A DNA stretch of 21,868 nt from the NCBI RefSeq assembly GCF_026151205.1, contig NW_026971893.1:1-21868 (forward strand), written 5' to 3'. The first letter of the stretch is position 1; every line of letters starts with the position of its first letter. A program made the position numbers and the translations under genes. Below, in pieces: positions 16,908 to 21,868 of this stretch. This stretch comes from Bolinopsis microptera (taxonomy: Eukaryota; Ctenophora; Tentaculata; Lobata; Bolinopsidae). Below the pieces are notes generated by a model. The model had not been told where the DNA came from, searched no databases, and worked only from the letters and a program-made list of their open reading frames with translations.

Positions 16908-19750
16908 GTTACTCTAGTAGCAGGGAATAGTTGAGTGTGCACTTCGATGTGTACTATTTCTGACAACACAGGGTTGTTTGTTAGGTCATTCTTAACCAAA
17001 ATCGTGTGGGTGCACAATTTGTTTCGCTAGAGACAACCCTACAGGGCAAATTTTCTAAATTACCCTCAGTCGCGTATACGAGATTTTCGTATTTCGGCTC
17101 CTGAAGGTCATAGGGACTTCAATTTTAGCTTAAAATTACCGCAATAGCCATATTTATATACAACTTATGAAGCAACATAAGGTCTCCAGTGCTTTGTTTT
17201 ATAGATATTGACAAAAAACTGTTTTTTGGCTCAGCGAACCAAAAATGGGACTGAATTTTGGTAACTTGAACTAGGAAGATCGTAGAGACTTGAATTTTAG
17301 CTTAAAATGAGCGCAAACATCACATTTATATACAACTTATAAAGCAATATAAGCCCTTTAATGCTTATTTGTTAAGATATTGACAAAAATCGGTCATTTT
17401 GACTACACGCGTGAGGAAAAATACCAAATTGGGCAACAACTTTGGTTTTTTTTTGACCAGTTTTGTGCTCAAGTTATTAAAATGTGCTTTGATGTTGTAG
17501 ATCGGGTGTTTTCTTCCAATATGGGTTTCGGTATAAATCCGGAAGCACCCGGTTCATGGGTGATAGGGGTTAAAAACCCTAAAATGTCAGGCGATGGGCG
17601 AGACAATTGTCTGAATTTGGTTATAAAACACTTGCACTCTTTGCTAGGGTTTGCTTTTTTCTGCTACATCGATCCGATTTCTAACTACTAATCATCCCCC
17701 TCTACATCATTCTCTTTTAGATACATGATTTCTATAAGTTCTTGAAGGTACATCCGGTATGATGTAAAGTCTATATCAAAGCATTTTAATGTGGTCTTAA
17801 CAAGTTACAAGATATTCAAGTTCACTAATAAAACAGAGATTGTAGGATATTCTTCTTTTACATATTGATTATTGAGTAATTTTGGTTACACATGCACATG
17901 TGAGGAAAGATACCAAATTGGTTTACCAAACGAAGATTGTAGGTTATCTATTATTCTTTACATGATTATTGACGCAACTTTATAGTCAAACCTGTATTAT
18001 TTTAAATTTTTAATATTTATCCACACTCTCCATAAGAATATTATTGGGAGTCATTTTGTGGTTAAAATTCGATTAAATCAGTATTTCCAAGCAAAAAACT
18101 GCCCCAAATTTCTCCTCCGAATATGGTCCGCTAGTTCGAAATTTTAGCACTTATAAACGTTATTGTTAGACATTACATTAGTGTAATACCACTGAGGCCA
18201 GATGTAGTAATCTATTCAGATAAAGCGAAGAAGGTGCATCTGAAATAAAGAGAACTTTGCTGATCAAGAGAAAAGAATATTAAGAGATATCAGCAGCTGA
18301 CAGAAGAGATTGCAAGCTCCAGACAGTAGCAGTTCGAGTTCGAGTTCGAGGCATTTACAACTGCAGCCTCCAAACCTTTATGAACCACCTGAACGTAAAC
18401 ACTAAAGAGAAAAAGGCCATCATACACCATCTATCTGTCCAGAAACACCATTATATGGACAGATGATTGGGAGTTAGTCCAGAGGCTAGTAATTGCATAG
18501 TAGGAGCGTATAATGTTTGTAGAATGTAATTATTTTTACAAACTACCTTTCAAAACTTATAGATCAAGTGATAGCCTACCCACAATTATATTACAACGTC
18601 AGTCGATATTGTTGCTAAAAATCAGGAGCAAGCGTCTTGAAACAGGATACCATGAATCTGTATAAGTTTTAAGTAGTTTCATTCTACGTTTAATATTATT
18701 ATTGGGTCGTTTACGTTAAAGTTATATTTGGCCATTTTATAGCCTCCCCTCAAAAAGCCCACAATTACTCAATAATCAATATGTAAAAGAAGAATATCCT
18801 ACAATCTCTGTTTTATTAGTGAACTTGAATATCTTGCAACTTGTTAAGACCACATTAAAATGCTTTGATATAGACTTTACATCATGCCGGATGTACCTTC
18901 AAGAACTTATAGAAATCATGTATCTAAAAGAGAATGATGTAGAGGGGGATGATTAGTAGTTAGAAATCGGATCGATGTAGCAGAAAAAAGCAAACCCTAG
19001 CAAAGAGTGCAAGTGTTTTTATAACCAAATTCAGACAATTGTCTCGCCCATCGCCTGACATTTTAGGGTTTTTAACCCCTATCGGCTATCACCCATGAAC
19101 CGGGTGCTTCCGGATTTAAATACCGAAACCCATATTGGAAGAAAACACCCGATCTACAACATCAACTTAGCACATTTTAATAACTTGAGCACAAAACTGG
19201 TCAAAAAAAGACCAAAGTTGTTGCCCAATTTGGTATTTTTCCTCACGCATGTAGTCAAAATGACCGATTTTTGTCAATATCTTAACAAATAAGCATTAAA
19301 GGGCTTATATTGCTTTATAAGTTGTATATAAATGTGATGTTTGCGCTCATTTTAAGCTAAAATTCAAGTCTCTACGATCTTCCTAGTTCAAGTTACCAAA
19401 ATTCAGTCCCATTTTTGGTTCGCTGAGCCAAAAAACAGTTTTTTTGTCAATATCTATAAAACAAAGCACTGGAGACCTTATGTTGCTTCATAAGTTGTAT
19501 ATAAATATGGCTATTGCGGTAATTTTAAGCTAAAATTGAAGTCCCTATGACCTTCAGGAGCCGAAATACGAAAATCTCGTATACGCGACTGAGGGTAATT
19601 TAGAAAATTTGCCCTGTAGGGTTGTCTCTAGCGAAACAAATTGTGCACCCACACGATTTTGGTTAAGAATGACCTAACAAACAACCCTGTGTTGTCAGAA
19701 ATAGTACACATCGAAGTGCACACTCAACTATTCCCTGCTACTAGAGTAAG
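16908..19750. mobile_element. Foldback element (2,843 bp) with arms near 1 kb, inserted in a LINE
   Basis: The arms (about 16908-17881 and 18763-19750) are inverted copies beginning TTACTCTAGTAGCAGGGAAT. An exact 8-bp duplication, TGAACCTA, flanks the element (16900-16907 and 19751-19758). Each arm holds a diverged tandem duplication of about 120 bp (left arm about 17103-17221 and 17275-17391). The roughly 880-bp centre carries scrambled, decayed copies of arm segments (17884-17990 resembles 17402-17433 joined to 17829-17882) and no transposase. The 103-codon ORF in the left arm (17380-17691) is frameshifted by indels in the right arm, so it is not conserved coding. Long arms and an 8-bp duplication fit foldback elements of the Mutator, P or hAT groups; I cannot choose. 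Confidence 0.88.
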
Positions 19751-19758
19751 TGAACCTA

Positions 19759-20820
19759 TTTTACCACGTGCATTTGACTGCTCAAGAAACCTATTCCATA
19801 AATTTGCCCCTTTATATGCGAAATTGTGAGATGAGTGTGGTGTCACAAATCTGTCATCTCTGAGCTCAGACTTCTTAAAGAGAGAATACATGGATATGGG
19901 CTGATGACTCTTCACTATCTTCATTGTTTCAGTAATGCATCTGTATCTATATATGTTATGTACTGTCATTAGTTCCTTAGATTGGAAAATAGGTTTTGTT
20001 GATTCTCTAGAGTGGAATTCTGCCCCAAGTATTTGGCAGCGATGTGGCCTTGCTTGTTTATCACCAGTCTTCCTCAAGCTGATACATATAGAACACGGTT
20101 TAATGTGAGGTATAGTTGATTCATTGGATATTTGACCTTTCTTGTTTATACTGCACTGGATTGGCCTGCTACGAGAACAAGTTTTAAACTTGTCGCTAAA
20201 TGCTTCCGAGTCCCCAAATAAGATTAGGACACATTTCTTCTGTGCAAGGAATAGCGGTGAAAGCTTATTAATTGATACACCACCCCATACAGTTATACCG
20301 TATCCTAGATGAGATTCAAAAAGAGTGTGGTATATCTGTTTGTACAGCTGGCTGGGGAGGGAGTTTTTTATTCGATAAATACGGCCACATATGCTGTTTA
20401 ATTTCTTAGTTAGTTTCTCGATATGAGGTGTCCAACTCAGTTTGTCATCAATAATTACACATAGAAATTTCGTTTCAGTAACCTGTTTGATCGGGATCCC
20501 ATCAATTTCTAGATTCAAGTCATTTTCAGTATTATCAATGGTCTTACGTTTAGTAGGCGAGAAGTACATGTAACAACATTTTTTAACATTAATGTGCAGT
20601 AGGTTATGGCGCATATATTGGCACACAGAGTCGAGAATTTCATTCGCTATTTTGTATGCTTGTTCCTTAGTTTCAGCAGCTACAAAGATGTTTGTGTCAT
20701 CTGCAAATAGTACAAATTTTCCTAATGTACTACATCTATAGATGTCATTTATATAGATAAGAAAAAGCAAGGGGCCCAAAACGGATCCTTGAATAGTATC
20801 AAGTATAGGGTTTCTGGGTG
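19759..20820 (-). pseudogene. 5'-truncated LINE reverse transcriptase (Jockey/CR1-type)
   Basis: The minus-strand frame encodes the second half of a non-LTR reverse transcriptase. It contains QGSVLGPLLFLIYIND (about 20750-20795), the catalytic FADDT motif (20693-20707), LLHINVKKC, and the downstream TKFLCVIIDDKLSWTPHI block, where the usual FLG is FLC. RT motifs upstream of QGS are missing, and the residues before it (DTI in place of the usual GVP) suggest the 5' truncation or decay begins here. The frame is open to the insertion site at 19759, and resumes at 16899. The protein would have copied LINE RNA at the target site. This copy is dead, lacking endonuclease and half the RT. The open frame upstream to 20875 includes non-element DNA. 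Confidence 0.85.
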
Positions 20821-20999
20821 CCGGTTTTGTAATAACATATATTATATATAATAAAACTTTTGTGTTAGTAAACACAATTATTTTTTATTGTGTTCGTATA
20901 AACATTAAAAATTTCATGACGCGGACAAAATGTGAATGACAATTTAGGCGCGCAGAACACCGTTAAAAATAACGGACGCGCGGACGATAATTTTACACT
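20821..20999. other. AT-rich spacer with a small CCGTT/AACGG hairpin
   Basis: Contains a 5-bp stem hairpin at 20960-20975 between GGCGCGC and GACGCGCG islands, which look like the outer flank of the palindrome that follows. Confidence 0.4.
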
Positions 21000-21225
21000 T
21001 AACGGGTGATACTCGTAAAATATCTGTTCCATATATTGGACCGTCGACGAGTCCAACTCGGCGCGCGTCCGCGGCCTGGTAGGTTGTAAACCTACAATTT
21101 TACACTACTTGATTAAAAGTTATGAAAACTTTGTAGGTTTACAACTTACCAGGACGCGCGCCGAGTTGGACTCGTCGACAGTCCAATATATGGAACAAAT
21201 ATTTTACGAGTATATCACCCGTTAA
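21000..21225. repeat. GC-cored palindrome with arms of about 92 bp
   Basis: The arms 21000-21093 and 21133-21225 are inverted copies with small indels. They share AACGGGTGAT, GTTCCATATATTGGAC, GTCGACGAGTCCAACTCGGC and GTTGTAAACCTAC. The loop is about 39 bp and AT-rich. Its CGTCGACGA(G/C)TCCAACT core is also present at 15060-15080, tying it to the GCGCGC-type dispersed repeats. Confidence 0.8.
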
Positions 21226-21525
21226 TGAAAACTTCGAGCGCTGAGTTACGAAGCAATTATGAGCGTTACGTTTTTGATTTTGAGTGCCACGCATAGAAAA
21301 TTACATGCATACATTTAAACGTTTGGTCTGTTTACACTAATATAATATGTAAAAAGTAAACAATTATGTTATACACAGTGCCGCAGGTTTTATACAACGC
21401 AATGCCGTGTAATTTACTGTTATTCCACTTGTCATTCCACCATATCTTCAATTGTGTATATAAACACAAAATCCTTATATGCAATACTGAATACGGTCAC
21501 GGCCCCAGAAACATGCTGCGCTTAA
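21226..21525. other. Intergenic, no gene seen
   Basis: AT-rich with no exon-like frame. It separates the palindrome from the next dispersed repeats. Confidence 0.5.
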
Positions 21526-21705
21526 GTTATTGGGTGACGCTCAGCCTGTCATTCCGCCGTTGATGGATGTTACTCGTTTAAATTAAATCAAGGTTTGACG
21601 TTGTGATCCCGCCGCGCACAAATACGCAGCAATAATATCATGCTTTCGTTACTGGGCGGCGCTCAGCCTGTCATTCCGCCGAATCTTTATTATGTTTATG
21701 AACAT
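21526..21705 (+). repeat. Two CTCAGCCTGTCATTCCGCC repeat copies with a GATGTTACTCGT segment between
   Basis: Copies lie at 21526-21560 and 21649-21705 (compare 14636-14690). Between them, GATGTTACTCGTTTAAATTA at 21565-21585 matches the start of the GCGCGC-type repeats at 13913 and 14942. Confidence 0.75.
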
Positions 21706-21868
21706 ACAACATAATTGTTTATTGCTCTGATGTATGCAATTAAATCACAATGGTTGTTATCAATCTATCTGAAAACTTATATAATTTGTAATGCAATACA
21801 TTATAGAATAAATGCAATTAGAAATATCAATAACAGTTCCTATCTTACTAGAAAATTAACTGAAAACT
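21706..21868. other. AT-rich DNA to the window end
   Basis: No feature recognised. Confidence 0.5.

Noticed and set aside
17380-17691. 103-codon ORF in the left arm of the foldback element
   Set aside because: The corresponding right-arm sequence has indels of 2-3 bases that break the frame, so there is no sign of protein-level constraint.

Overview
The window is eukaryotic nuclear DNA from an animal, most likely an AT-rich, transposon-rich invertebrate genome. Supporting signs are two clearly recognisable metazoan sperm/cilium genes (PPP1R42-like and PFN4-like), GT-AG bounded short exons, LINE-type retrotransposon pieces and many inverted-repeat DNA transposons. There is no bacterial gene organisation. 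I cannot name the phylum from sequence alone.

Layout. 1-4475: AT-rich DNA holding a complete non-autonomous hAT-like element (454-865, 8-bp target duplication), a G/C-homopolymer-ended inverted repeat (1617-1853), two inverted copies of a CGCGATTT-type repeat (about 1237-1463 and 4136-4475), and between them probable minus-strand exons of one gene (2197-2295, 2442-2534, perhaps 3764-3952). 4814-7689: a 2.9-kb near-palindrome with arms of about 916 bp. 7690-8400: minisatellites and a LINE 3' end fragment. 9192-11353: the gene core, with an intronless PPP1R42-like gene and an intronless profilin-4-like gene head to tail on the minus strand. 11354-13614: low-complexity C-rich DNA, an RT-derived remnant, and a second hAT-like element (12727-13606, 8-bp target duplication). 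13615-16252: a dispersed GCGCGC-rich repeat family, a MITE (15381-15652) and a tRNA-like relic. 16807-20820: a 5'-truncated LINE split by a 2.84-kb foldback element. The element's 8-bp target duplication lets the LINE reading frame be followed exactly across the empty site. 20821-21868: a GC-rich palindrome and more copies of the dispersed repeat.

How the parts relate. The two confident genes both act in spermatogenesis or microtubule/basal-body biology in vertebrates and are adjacent, co-oriented and free of introns. Everything else is mainly a record of transposition: LINE insertion first, foldback insertion into it second, then independent divergence of the arms. No complete transposase was found, so all the DNA elements here appear non-autonomous.
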